Positions 42,343 to 50,415 of a stretch of DNA of 64,000 bases are shown here, piece by piece. How positions within the stretch are numbered: position 1 is the stretch's first letter; every line of letters starts with the position of its first letter. This DNA is from Ignavibacteria bacterium (GTDB taxonomy: Bacteria > Bacteroidota > Ignavibacteria > Tepidaquicellales > OLB5), in assembly GCA_017303675.1 (NCBI GenBank), contig JAFLBX010000001.1:1-64000 (forward strand), given 5' to 3'. The translations under genes and the position numbers were made by a program. The notes beneath the pieces are model-generated. The model ran no database searches. It saw nothing but the letters and a program-made list of their open reading frames with translations, and was not told where the DNA came from.

Positions 42343-43782
42343 TCAGTTCTTTTTACGAGTATTATAATTATCATATTTACCTGATTTCTGCATTTCATTG
42401 CGTTCTTCCTCAGTTTTTTCCTCCACTGATTCCACATCTTTAGAATACCTGTCAATATTTTCTGATTGTCTTTTCATTTCGGGTGAAGGTGCAACATCTA
42501 TCATCTGTTTATCCATATAATCCCTGGCACCGCTCATAAGCTCTTTTGCCCTGGTGTAGTTCCCCTCATCAACATTTTTTAATGCTTCTTCCATTATATC
42601 ATTAGCCTCAAACATAGCTACATTCTGTATTACAGTTTCATTTTTGCTGCGGTTATACTGGTCAATACTTGAAGTTTGCTGTATATTATTAACATTGCTT
42701 TCTGTAACAAGCCTGAAATCAGCAGTAACATCTTCGTAAGTCAGCTCATTTTCAAACACTAATTTTCTTTCTGAATTTTTGATAACATCAAACTTAAGCA
42801 GAACTGATTTTTTCTGAGATGAAAATACATCTTTAAAATCTATAGTCACATAGTCGCCTTCAACTTCATACGGATAGCCGAAAACCCTGTTAAGCCTGAG
42901 GTTTTCCTTCGGGAATTTAACCTTCATTTTGGTATTTTGGCCTACCAGGTTTTTCATACCTTTAAGCTCTGTCGCAAATATTTCAGGGATATCGCTGGAA
43001 TTTTTAATGTAATAATAATTTCCTCTTCCGTATTCGGCAATATCTGTCATCATATTCTCATTGAATTCAGTACCAACTCCGAATGTAGAAATTGTAATAC
43101 CATCTTTGCGGTTCTTTTCCTTAACCATGCTAGAAAGCTTGTACCTGTCTGTAATTCCCCGGTTTGCAAGGCCATCGCTTAATAAAAATACCTTGTTCAC
43201 GTACCCGCGCATATAGTTAGAATTTACCTGATCATAACCTTCGAACATACCGCCGCTCAGGTTGGTGAAACCGCCGGGCTGAATAGCATTAATCTTTTCG
43301 CGAAGCTCATACTTATTGCTGACGATCTGCGTTTTCTGGAGTACATCCACATAGTCATCATATGTAACAATAGATACATAATCATCAGGACCTGTTTCAT
43401 CAATTAAATATTCCACAGCTTTTTTTACATATTCAAGCTTGTTCTTTTCGCTCATAGAGCCGCTTCTATCTACAACAATAGATATATTCATCGGCGTTTT
43501 TGAACGGTTCTCAACTTTATCGGCTTCAAGATCTATATATAGATAGACGCTGTTTTTATCGTAATAATAATTATTATCAAGTGAAGAAGTGAATTTAATT
43601 GGTCCTGTACCAATTTTACCATTGGCATGCGGTGTGGAAATAATATTTTTGGCATTGGTTTGCTGCACTTTAACGGGATCACCTGAATTAAAAAATACGA
43701 GGTATGCTGATACAGTTAATGCTGTTAAAATGGTGAGGACCGCCAGAAATGGAAGTATGGTTTTTTTGGATTGTTTTTTCAT
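42343..43782 (-). CDS. Membrane-anchored von Willebrand factor A domain protein
   Basis: A 479-residue protein with an N-terminal transmembrane anchor or signal (ILPFLAVLTILTALTVSAYLVFF, about 9-31). The VWA domain (about 98-275) has an intact MIDAS DxSxS (D105, S107, S109), with LLSDGLANRGITD and STFGVGTEFNENM further on. The C-terminus is helical and charged (NMMEEALKNVDEGNYTRAKELMSGA type). VWA proteins of this type bind partners through Mg2+. The open frame extends 21 codons upstream of ATG 43782; the MKKQSKK start gives the natural signal. A terminator follows. Confidence 0.85.
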   Translation of the reverse strand: MKKQSKKTILPFLAVLTILTALTVSAYLVFFNSGDPVKVQQTNAKNIISTPHANGKIGTGPIKFTSSLDNNYYYDKNSVYLYIDLEADKVENRSKTPMNISIVVDRSGSMSEKNKLEYVKKAVEYLIDETGPDDYVSIVTYDDYVDVLQKTQIVSNKYELREKINAIQPGGFTNLSGGMFEGYDQVNSNYMRGYVNKVFLLSDGLANRGITDRYKLSSMVKEKNRKDGITISTFGVGTEFNENMMTDIAEYGRGNYYYIKNSSDIPEIFATELKGMKNLVGQNTKMKVKFPKENLRLNRVFGYPYEVEGDYVTIDFKDVFSSQKKSVLLKFDVIKNSERKLVFENELTYEDVTADFRLVTESNVNNIQQTSSIDQYNRSKNETVIQNVAMFEANDIMEEALKNVDEGNYTRAKELMSGARDYMDKQMIDVAPSPEMKRQSENIDRYSKDVESVEEKTEEERNEMQKSGKYDNYNTRKKN

Positions 43783-43927
43783 GGCTTTATAGAATTTAGT
43801 TTGGCTGTTAAGGGTTTTACTGTAGTTTAGTTGAAAATGTTCCATAATTAAGCGGTTTTCTCATACTGACTCAAAACACAGAATTAACATAATTGAGTCA
43901 GCTAAAGCACAAATTCAGTTTAGAAAC

Positions 43928-43955
43928 GCAAAAACCCCGGCTTAAAGCCGGGGTT
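43928..43955 (-). terminator. Terminator after the cargo gene ending at 44024
   Basis: The stem AACCCCGGC / GCCGGGGTT has a 5-nt loop and a short T-run on the minus strand. Confidence 0.8.
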
Positions 43956-44023
43956 AACATAGTTTGAGACAAACTGCTTCTGGCCGCTTAAACAAAAAAG
44001 CTATAAAATTTCTTAAAAATATT

Positions 44024-45163
44024 TTATTTCACTAAAATCATTCGTTTTGTCTGTATAAAACCGTCTGATTCTAGCTTATAAAAATAAACACCGCTTGAAA
44101 AATTTGATGCGTTCCAGTCAGCCTTATATGTTCCGGCTGAGAGTTCACTGTTCACAATTGTTTCAATCAGCTTACCCTGCACATCATAAACAGAAAGCTT
44201 AACGATTGAGGATTTGGGAACATCGAATTCTATATTGGTAACCGGATTGAACGGGTTGGGGTAGTTTTGAGAAAGCGAAAAATTTTCCGGCTCAATTGAA
44301 TTAACGTTAATAATCCCAAGTGTAACCCCAGTCAGCACTCTAAGCGAACGCGTATTGTAATCAGAAATATAAAGTGTATCACCGGTTATAGATTTAACGA
44401 TACCGTTTGGCCTGTTGAATGTAGAAGATAATGCCGGACCGTTAATCTGCCCTGCTGCGCCGGTACCTGCTACTGTCATCGTATCTCCGGATAGAGTAGT
44501 TCTGAAAATTTTATGTACATCAAAACCGGTGGAGTAAATGACATCATTTACTATTTCCAGAAATCCCAGCGAACCGGGAAGATCGGCAATTAGTGTGAAT
44601 ATACCGGTAGCTGTATCAACTGAAAATATCTTTCCGTCATTAAAATTTCCGATTATTAATTTTCCAGTTGAAGTATATCTAAGCCCGATAGGACCGTTGA
44701 GACCATTGCCGGTATATAAGGGGGAATAACTGCCGTTTGGTTCCACAAGATTAATCGCAGTCGGTGAGTAACAGGCAACTATCATTTTACCGTCAGGTCT
44801 GAACAATATTGCCGATGCGCTTGGCATATTAGGAACTACGTTGCTAACTACTCCGCCCGGTGATACCTTATCAATTCGGTTACCCACAGCGCTTGGCACA
44901 TAAAGATATCCATCAGGTCCGAATGCCGTTCCGTTGGGAGAATTAAATCCTGATGCAAAAATTGTTGCTGTACCCTGCGGAGTAATTTTTGTAACGACCG
45001 TTCCGCTGTATCTTGAAGCATAAATATTTCCATCAGGTCCCATTGTCAGACAATCGTCAAATGTTGAAGGACCGGGAATTAATGTGCTTACAGTTTGAGA
45101 ATTCAATCCGTTTACAAATAAAAGTAAAATAAAAAGAGGGCTAAGATAAAATTTAAATTTCAT
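44024..45163 (-). CDS. T9SS cargo protein with NHL/SMP-30-like propeller
   Basis: A 379-residue secreted protein. Signal peptide 1-22 (VNGLNSQ). The propeller blades repeat the pattern DGNIYASRYSGTVVTKITPQG, DGYLYVPSAVGNRIDKVSPGG and TGKLIIGNFNDGKIFSVD, typical of NHL or SMP-30/gluconolactonase-like repeats. The C-terminus is a type A sorting domain (LSQNYPNPFNPVTNIEFDVP, LSVYDVQGKLI, SSGVYFYKL, KRMILVK). It begins 34 nt after the marR gene on the same strand and may be cotranscribed and so controlled by that regulator. Confidence 0.87.
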   Translation of the reverse strand: MKFKFYLSPLFILLLFVNGLNSQTVSTLIPGPSTFDDCLTMGPDGNIYASRYSGTVVTKITPQGTATIFASGFNSPNGTAFGPDGYLYVPSAVGNRIDKVSPGGVVSNVVPNMPSASAILFRPDGKMIVACYSPTAINLVEPNGSYSPLYTGNGLNGPIGLRYTSTGKLIIGNFNDGKIFSVDTATGIFTLIADLPGSLGFLEIVNDVIYSTGFDVHKIFRTTLSGDTMTVAGTGAAGQINGPALSSTFNRPNGIVKSITGDTLYISDYNTRSLRVLTGVTLGIINVNSIEPENFSLSQNYPNPFNPVTNIEFDVPKSSIVKLSVYDVQGKLIETIVNSELSAGTYKADWNASNFSSGVYFYKLESDGFIQTKRMILVK

Positions 45164-45197
45164 TTAATGATTTTTAATTAATAAATATTGGAAACTG

Positions 45198-45626
45198 CTA
45201 TTTGTCTGCAAGAATTTGTCTTATTTGGTGCATACTTTGTTCAATTAAACTTCGTTCTTTTTCAGTAAGACCCGCGTAAAGTGTGCTTATTCTGCCATTT
45301 ACATCTGATTCAAGAATATTTAATTCATTTTTCCCAAGATCAGTAAGTAAAATATAAAAATTACGTGCATCTTCAGCAGATCTTTTTTTGATTATTAGTT
45401 TTTTTTTATAAAAAATCTTTAAAATGCGGCTTAAGTAGCTTTTATCAATGTTTAGAGCATTTACAATATCTTTTGCGGTACAATTTGCAATATTATTTAT
45501 TTCAAAAAGCACCCTGGCTTCAGGCAATGAAAACTTACTGTTTAGGATTTTTTTGTTCAACGAACCAAGAAAATCCGTATAAAAACGGTTAAATTTTCTG
45601 ATATTTTTGATAAATTCATCTTCCAT
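45198..45626 (-). CDS. MarR family transcriptional regulator
   Basis: A 142-residue winged-helix dimeric regulator. The DNA-binding part is visible: FSLPEARVLFEINNIANCTAKDIVNALNIDKSYLSRILKIFYKKKLIIKKRS, followed by the wing and a C-terminal dimerisation helix. Upstream is a consensus promoter overlapped by a 21-bp near-perfect palindrome, which suggests autorepression. The -10 box ends only 6 nt before the ATG, so the transcript is likely leaderless. The inducing ligand is unknown. Confidence 0.92.
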   Translation of the reverse strand: MEDEFIKNIRKFNRFYTDFLGSLNKKILNSKFSLPEARVLFEINNIANCTAKDIVNALNIDKSYLSRILKIFYKKKLIIKKRSAEDARNFYILLTDLGKNELNILESDVNGRISTLYAGLTEKERSLIEQSMHQIRQILADK

Positions 45627-45632
45627 AATACA

Positions 45633-45665
45633 ATTATAATAATATTAGTGGACTTTGTCAACTAA
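45633..45665 (-). promoter_or_regulatory. Consensus sigma70 promoter with MarR operator
   Basis: On the minus strand TTGACA (45661-45656), a 17-nt spacer and TATAAT (45638-45633) match the full consensus. A 21-bp palindrome at 45645-45665 (TTAGT-n-GAC-aaa-GTC-n-ACTAA, one mismatched pair) covers the -35 box. Confidence 0.75.
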
Positions 45666-45706
45666 TTTTTTATATAATTTATAAATATTATCATTAAAAT
45701 GATAAT

Positions 45707-45925
45707 TCAAACTATTTCAAATATTTTTTCCCTGTAAGTTTCACCGCTTAAAAGTGTTATTTTGGATTTTGGTATTTTAAGAAATCCAGAAAGCAGCTCA
45801 ATAACCTTTTTATTTGCTTTACCTTTTTCCGGTGAAGCAGTTACTTTCACTTCATAAATATCTGATTCAAGCTGTTTTACTGAATTTTCCCTGGCATTTG
45901 GCTTAACTTTTACTGTAATTTTCAA
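45707..45925 (-). CDS. DUF167 (YggU) family protein
   Basis: A 72-residue cytosolic protein of the DUF167/UPF0235 family: ITVKVKPNARENSV, VTASPEKGKANKKVIELLS, and KSKITLLSGETYREKIFEI. The length is typical of the stand-alone form. Function unknown. The start is TTG; no ATG alternative exists. It is transcribed divergently from the HMA lipoprotein. Confidence 0.88.
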   Translation of the reverse strand: MKITVKVKPNARENSVKQLESDIYEVKVTASPEKGKANKKVIELLSGFLKIPKSKITLLSGETYREKIFEIV

Positions 45926-46005
45926 GAAATTAATATACTCAATATATAGTTAGTAATATTGATTAATTTATTTTATTTTTACTTAAATATAAATCCAATT
46001 TGAAT

Positions 46006-46395
46006 ATGAATACAAAATTATCTGCATTTTTAATAATAATATTGAGCTTATTAATTATGGGCTGCGGAAAGTCTGATAACAAAATGGAAAGTACCGGTGA
46101 TAAACATGACAACTCACAGAAAACAGAAAATAAAACAGATCAAAACAGCGACAATAAAACATTACAGGTTTCGGCAAATGATAAAGCCGTGGAGATAAAA
46201 ACCAACGGTATGACATGCACCGGTTGTGAAAATACTATAAAGTCTAAAGTAAAAAAAGTTGACGGGGTAAAAGATGTAATTGCGGATTTTAAATCACAAA
46301 CGGTAAAAGCTTCATTTGATCCGGGCAAAACGAACCCAGATGCAATTAAAGATGCTATCACATCGGCTGGTTATAAAGTTGAAAGTGTAAAATAA
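46006..46395 (+). CDS. Heavy-metal-associated (HMA) domain lipoprotein
   Basis: A 129-residue exported lipoprotein. Lipobox IMGC with C20, a Lys/Asn/Asp/Thr-rich linker (21-60), then a single HMA domain (about 62-129) with metal motif GMTCTGC (C71, C74) and VKKVDGVKDVIADFKSQTVKASFD. By family knowledge it binds soft metals such as Cu(I), Hg(II) or Cd(II), here outside the cytoplasm. No metal ATPase is next to it. I use ATG 46006, not the TTG two codons earlier. Confidence 0.87.
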   Translation: MNTKLSAFLIIILSLLIMGCGKSDNKMESTGDKHDNSQKTENKTDQNSDNKTLQVSANDKAVEIKTNGMTCTGCENTIKSKVKKVDGVKDVIADFKSQTVKASFDPGKTNPDAIKDAITSAGYKVESVK

Positions 46396-46420
46396 GATTA
46401 TATTTTTTAAATAAATTTGT

Positions 46421-46448
46421 AAAAAAAGGCGGGTATTACCCGCCTTTT
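46421..46448. terminator. Bidirectional terminator between convergent genes
   Basis: The stem AAGGCGGGTA / TACCCGCCTT is flanked by A-run and T-run, serving both the HMA gene and the cargo gene ending at 46466. Confidence 0.85.
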
Positions 46449-46465
46449 CAATTGGGGATTGTATG

Positions 46466-48274
46466 TTATTTTACCAGTACCATTTTTTTGGTATCGGTAT
46501 AATTGTTTGTAATTAGTTTATAAAAATATATTCCGCTTGCAAGATGTGAAGCATTGAAATCAAAATTATAAGTACCTGCATTCAGCTCTTCATTTATAAG
46601 AAGTGCAACTTCCCTGCCTGAAATATCAAATACCTTTAAGGTAACATTTCCCGTCTTAGCGACCGCAAATTTAATATTTGTTACGGGGTTGAAGGGGTTA
46701 GGATAGATCTGTTCAAGCCTGAATGCGGATGGAATTTCATTTGAAACTGGAGTTATTCCGGTAATAAGGGATTCCATGTTGTAGTATACCCCTGTTGGTC
46801 CCACACCGGCATATCCAAATGCTGAGAACTTGTTAACACCATCTTTATAAATTGCACATACAGGAGCTAACTGGCCAGAGCTTGCAGCAGTATTCTTTTT
46901 GTACATCGGGGCACCAAGATCGCCGAGTATACCGTGTCTTACAGTTACTGAATCACCATTCAGATCAACATATGAAGATATAAAATCTTTACCTCCTGCA
47001 ACCATAGTATCTGCACTGCAGGCAGTGTAATCAACAGGGGTTTGAACAGGACCCAGACCAAAATCAATATTCCAGGAAGCTCCGCCATCTGAGGAATAAT
47101 GATAAACTGCCCTGTCATTCTTAGTGCATGTTACAAGAATCCTTTGCGGTAATGAAAAATGCCTCTGCTGAATAGCAATAGAAGGTCTTTCATAGATTGT
47201 TCCATTTAGAGCATCTGTTATATATCTTATGCTCCAGTTACTTCCCGGGATTTCAGGGGTAGCAAAGAGCCTGATTTCATGTTCATTGTTATTAATAACC
47301 CTTTCAACCGCTATATAAACAGAATCTGCACCTGTTTCGTTAGAAAATGCTGAAACCGGAAATTTATCATCATATGGTGTAGTAAATGAACCAACAGTGT
47401 GATTAGTACCCCAGTCAGTTGATCTGAAATGGTGAAGTTTAACAAAATCTCCTGAGTTTGTTTCTTCTCTTACAATTGTATGCATATAAGTTGATGCTTC
47501 CCAAAAAATACCGTCACTGCAAGCAGAAGGGAAAGCAAAACGGTTACCTGCAGTCGGATTTGCGACGTTAATAATATATGATGCAGAGCCATTCCTCCTG
47601 AATGAGGCACAAACTAAAAAGGCATCGTTCATATTAGAAACCAGACTGGCAGTTGTGTAAAGAAGAATTCGTGTAGAATCACCGATTGAATTATTCCTGC
47701 TTTCAACCAGCATTGAAATTCCGCTGTAGTATCCGGAAGCCGATGTAATACTTGCAACAGTATTCCATACTGCACCTCCATTTGATGAGCTGTAAACAGT
47801 AATGTAACCGGTAAATCCTGATACATTTCTTCTGTTAACAGCAAGATACATCCAGCCATCTTCACCCTGTTTAAGCTCCATTTGACGGTAATTACTGCCT
47901 GATTTAACATCTGAATTTGTAACCAGAACATCTGTTCCGTACCAATCTGTGGTAAAAGGTATATTATTGCCAACTATTATTTCAGAATTAATATTTTCGG
48001 TATTGAAAACTGCTTTGTCCAGATATTTTTCAATTTCCGTAGTTAAGTTATTTTTAAGCTCACTGTTTTTACTGTCAACAGCAGCATAATAACTGTTTAA
48101 GAGTGATTGAGGTATAGAACTAATTTTACCGGGTTTTTCTACCGATACTTCACTTGGAGATACATTCCTGAATGAACTTTGATTCAGCTTTGATTCAGAT
48201 GTTGCATCAGGCTGAGCATAGACCGAAACAACACAAAAGACAGTTAAAGCGAGTAATAATTTTAGTTTTTTCAT
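46466..48274 (-). CDS. T9SS cargo protein with sialidase/BNR-like propeller
   Basis: A 602-residue secreted protein with signal peptide 1-21 (VVSVYAQ). An N-terminal linker (to about 110) leads into a propeller with BNR-type motifs (VYSSSNGGAVWNTV, HYSSDGGASWNIDFG). The C-terminal ~90 residues are the sorting domain (LEQIYPNPFNPVTNIKFAV, LKVFDISGREV, ASGIYFYKL, KKMVLVK); the usual Asn of QNYPN is Ile here. AAGGAAA precedes the ATG, and the start overlaps a small upstream frame by 4 nt. Confidence 0.87.
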   Translation of the reverse strand: MKKLKLLLALTVFCVVSVYAQPDATSESKLNQSSFRNVSPSEVSVEKPGKISSIPQSLLNSYYAAVDSKNSELKNNLTTEIEKYLDKAVFNTENINSEIIVGNNIPFTTDWYGTDVLVTNSDVKSGSNYRQMELKQGEDGWMYLAVNRRNVSGFTGYITVYSSSNGGAVWNTVASITSASGYYSGISMLVESRNNSIGDSTRILLYTTASLVSNMNDAFLVCASFRRNGSASYIINVANPTAGNRFAFPSACSDGIFWEASTYMHTIVREETNSGDFVKLHHFRSTDWGTNHTVGSFTTPYDDKFPVSAFSNETGADSVYIAVERVINNNEHEIRLFATPEIPGSNWSIRYITDALNGTIYERPSIAIQQRHFSLPQRILVTCTKNDRAVYHYSSDGGASWNIDFGLGPVQTPVDYTACSADTMVAGGKDFISSYVDLNGDSVTVRHGILGDLGAPMYKKNTAASSGQLAPVCAIYKDGVNKFSAFGYAGVGPTGVYYNMESLITGITPVSNEIPSAFRLEQIYPNPFNPVTNIKFAVAKTGNVTLKVFDISGREVALLINEELNAGTYNFDFNASHLASGIYFYKLITNNYTDTKKMVLVK

Positions 48275-48480
48275 TTTTTTCCTTTTAATTTTTTATTTTT
48301 TTTGTTTTTAGATATTATTTCATTGTTAATTATAATTTCTGTTAAAATATTATCATCAGTTTCGAAATAAGGATCAAAAAGCTTGCTGATAATTATATCG
48401 TTTCTGTAATGAGAGTAATTTTCTTTTTTCCTTTCAATTATTTTTGTGTTAATATTTACAGCATTTTTTTTCTTTTTCAT
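48271..48480 (-). CDS. Small lysine-rich hypothetical protein
   Basis: A possible 69-residue protein (MKKKKNAVNINTKII ... SKLFDPYFETDDNILTEI ... KKLKGKK). Basic ends flank an acidic middle, with no signal or family match. Its stop overlaps the downstream cargo start as ATGA, which suggests coupling, but the base composition is close to that of non-coding DNA here. It could be spurious. Confidence 0.35.
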   Translation of the reverse strand: MKKKKNAVNINTKIIERKKENYSHYRNDIIISKLFDPYFETDDNILTEIIINNEIISKNKKNKKLKGKK

Positions 48481-48504
48481 TTCAATAAGTATCTTACACA
48501 ACAA

Positions 48505-48806
48505 ATATATATTTATACTCTTTGGTAAAAAAAGAAAGGAATTTTTAAGAATAACATTTTGCAGTGTTTAAATTTAAGTGTAAAGTTAAATTATAAACCT
48601 ATATACTACTGTTTATTAATAACTTCAGGAATGAAGGAAATCATTTGAAATAACAAATTTTAAAAAGGCGAGAATTTTTAAACACAGTAACACCGAAATA
48701 TTACATTTTTAGAGAATTTGCATCTATTAAGCTATATATAATTAAGCAATTACCTTGCAATTAGAGCCTACAAAAAGTAACTTTAGAAAATGTAAAATTT
48801 TGAATA
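48505..48806. other. AT-rich intergenic region
   Basis: About 300 nt between divergent genes. I see no hairpin, repeat or convincing promoter consensus. Confidence 0.4.
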
Positions 48807-50264
48807 ATGCATAAAAGCAAATCTGTACAGTTATTATCCACATTCAGCATTGATGAGATAAAAAGATTCGGGGATTTCATCAGGTCACCTTATTTTAATA
48901 AAAATTCCAGGGTGATTAAGCTATTTGATGAACTTAAGAAAGACCATCCGGATTTTACTTCCAAAAGCGTAAGCAAAGAGAAACTGTACGGAAAACTTTT
49001 TAAAGGAAAGAGTTATAATGACCAGGTCATTAAAAACCTGAACACTGAGCTTTTTAAGCTTGAGCGTGAATTTCTTGCTCACGATATGCTGAATAAAGAT
49101 CAGTTCGAAAGATCTTTTATGCTTTTAACAAATCTGAATTCAAGGAATGCAGAGCTTTTGTTTGAAAAAGAAGCCGAAGGTATAGAAAATGCAGCAAGAG
49201 AAAACAGGTCAAAGATAAAAGACATTCATTTACTGCTTAACAGGATAGAGGAAGAAAAATTTACAAATCACCTTATTAATAACAGGCAATCAGAAGCTTC
49301 AGAACATATTCTAAAATCAGGCGAATACCTTATACTTTATTTTATGAAAAATATACTACGCCTTACGATCAACCAGCGGATAAATGAATTTTCATTTAAT
49401 ACTGTACCTGATTTCAATCTGCCTGCTGAATTTATTAATAAACTTGATATTGAAAAACTGCTGGATTTAATGGATAAAAATAAAATTGAGCATACAATTC
49501 ATATCAGGCTGCTGTATTATTCGCTTCTATGCAATTTTGATGTTAAGGATACAGAGATTTATTTAAAATTTAAATCACTTTTGTTCCAAAGTATCAGCAG
49601 CTTTACAAAAGCAGAATTTCATCATTTACTTCATATGCTTGAATCTATAATTGCTCAGAAAATCAACTCAGGAATGACTGAGTATTACAGGGATCTCTTT
49701 GAAACTTATGATTATGAATTAAAGCATGATGTCTATAAACCACAAAAAGATTCACCTTTAACAGTAATGAAGTTCAGGAATATATATCTTTCTGCGTTAA
49801 AAGCAGGACAGTTTGAATGGGCTGAGAATTTTATACATAACTACAGAGAAGAGCTGCAAAAAAAAGACAGGCAAAGTATCGTTGAACTATCTTTAGCGCA
49901 GCTGAATTTTGAAAAACAGAATTTCGGGGCAACCCTCGAGCATCTGCAAAAGGTTCGTACATCACAGATATTTTACAAAATCGATGTAAAAATACTCAGT
50001 ATGATGGCTTTATACGAGCTTTCTCATTTTGAAACAGCGCTTGCCTTGATAGAAAGCTTCAAAAAAATGCTGATTATAAACAAGACTTTAACAGAACAGT
50101 ACCGGGAAAAAAACAAAAATTTTTCGACACTGTTAAGTAATCTTATAAAGGCAAAAATAGATAATTCAAATGGCAGTAAAGAGCAGCTTTTAAAAAAAAT
50201 TGAAGAAAGCGGGCAGACCGCAAATAAAAGATGGCTTATAAACAAAGCCAATGAGCTGAAATAA
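48807..50264 (+). CDS. Large helical cytoplasmic protein of unknown function
   Basis: A 485-residue soluble protein with no signal peptide or membrane helix. It is rich in Leu, Lys and Glu and almost wholly alpha-helical. The N-terminus LLSTFSIDEIKRFGDFIRSPYFNKNSR recurs in large uncharacterised proteins of Bacteroidota-type genomes. The C-terminal half has degenerate TPR-like helix pairs (AGQFEWAENFIHNYREELQ, LSLAQLNFEKQNFGATLEHLQKV, LSHFETALALIESFKKML). A scaffold or adaptor role is possible. It is single-gene, with a strong terminator after it. Confidence 0.8.
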   Translation: MHKSKSVQLLSTFSIDEIKRFGDFIRSPYFNKNSRVIKLFDELKKDHPDFTSKSVSKEKLYGKLFKGKSYNDQVIKNLNTELFKLEREFLAHDMLNKDQFERSFMLLTNLNSRNAELLFEKEAEGIENAARENRSKIKDIHLLLNRIEEEKFTNHLINNRQSEASEHILKSGEYLILYFMKNILRLTINQRINEFSFNTVPDFNLPAEFINKLDIEKLLDLMDKNKIEHTIHIRLLYYSLLCNFDVKDTEIYLKFKSLLFQSISSFTKAEFHHLLHMLESIIAQKINSGMTEYYRDLFETYDYELKHDVYKPQKDSPLTVMKFRNIYLSALKAGQFEWAENFIHNYREELQKKDRQSIVELSLAQLNFEKQNFGATLEHLQKVRTSQIFYKIDVKILSMMALYELSHFETALALIESFKKMLIINKTLTEQYREKNKNFSTLLSNLIKAKIDNSNGSKEQLLKKIEESGQTANKRWLINKANELK

Positions 50265-50293
50265 TCAATAATTATAAGAATTGAATAAAAACA

Positions 50294-50319
50294 AAAGCCC
50301 GGCTAAAAAGCCGGGCTTT
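50294..50319. terminator. Bidirectional terminator
   Basis: The stem AAAGCCCGGCT / AGCCGGGCTTT lies between convergent genes. Confidence 0.85.
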
Positions 50320-50415
50320 ATTGTTCAATTAACATTTGCTCTAACCATCAAAGAGCATTTAATCAAACGGAGGTAATGAAATCAATCAACAAATATCTGA
50401 TACAATTTAAAAACC

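Noticed and set aside
48760-48806. Possible promoter upstream of the large helical protein
   Set aside because: TTGCAT and TATAAT-like boxes are present but at wrong spacing.
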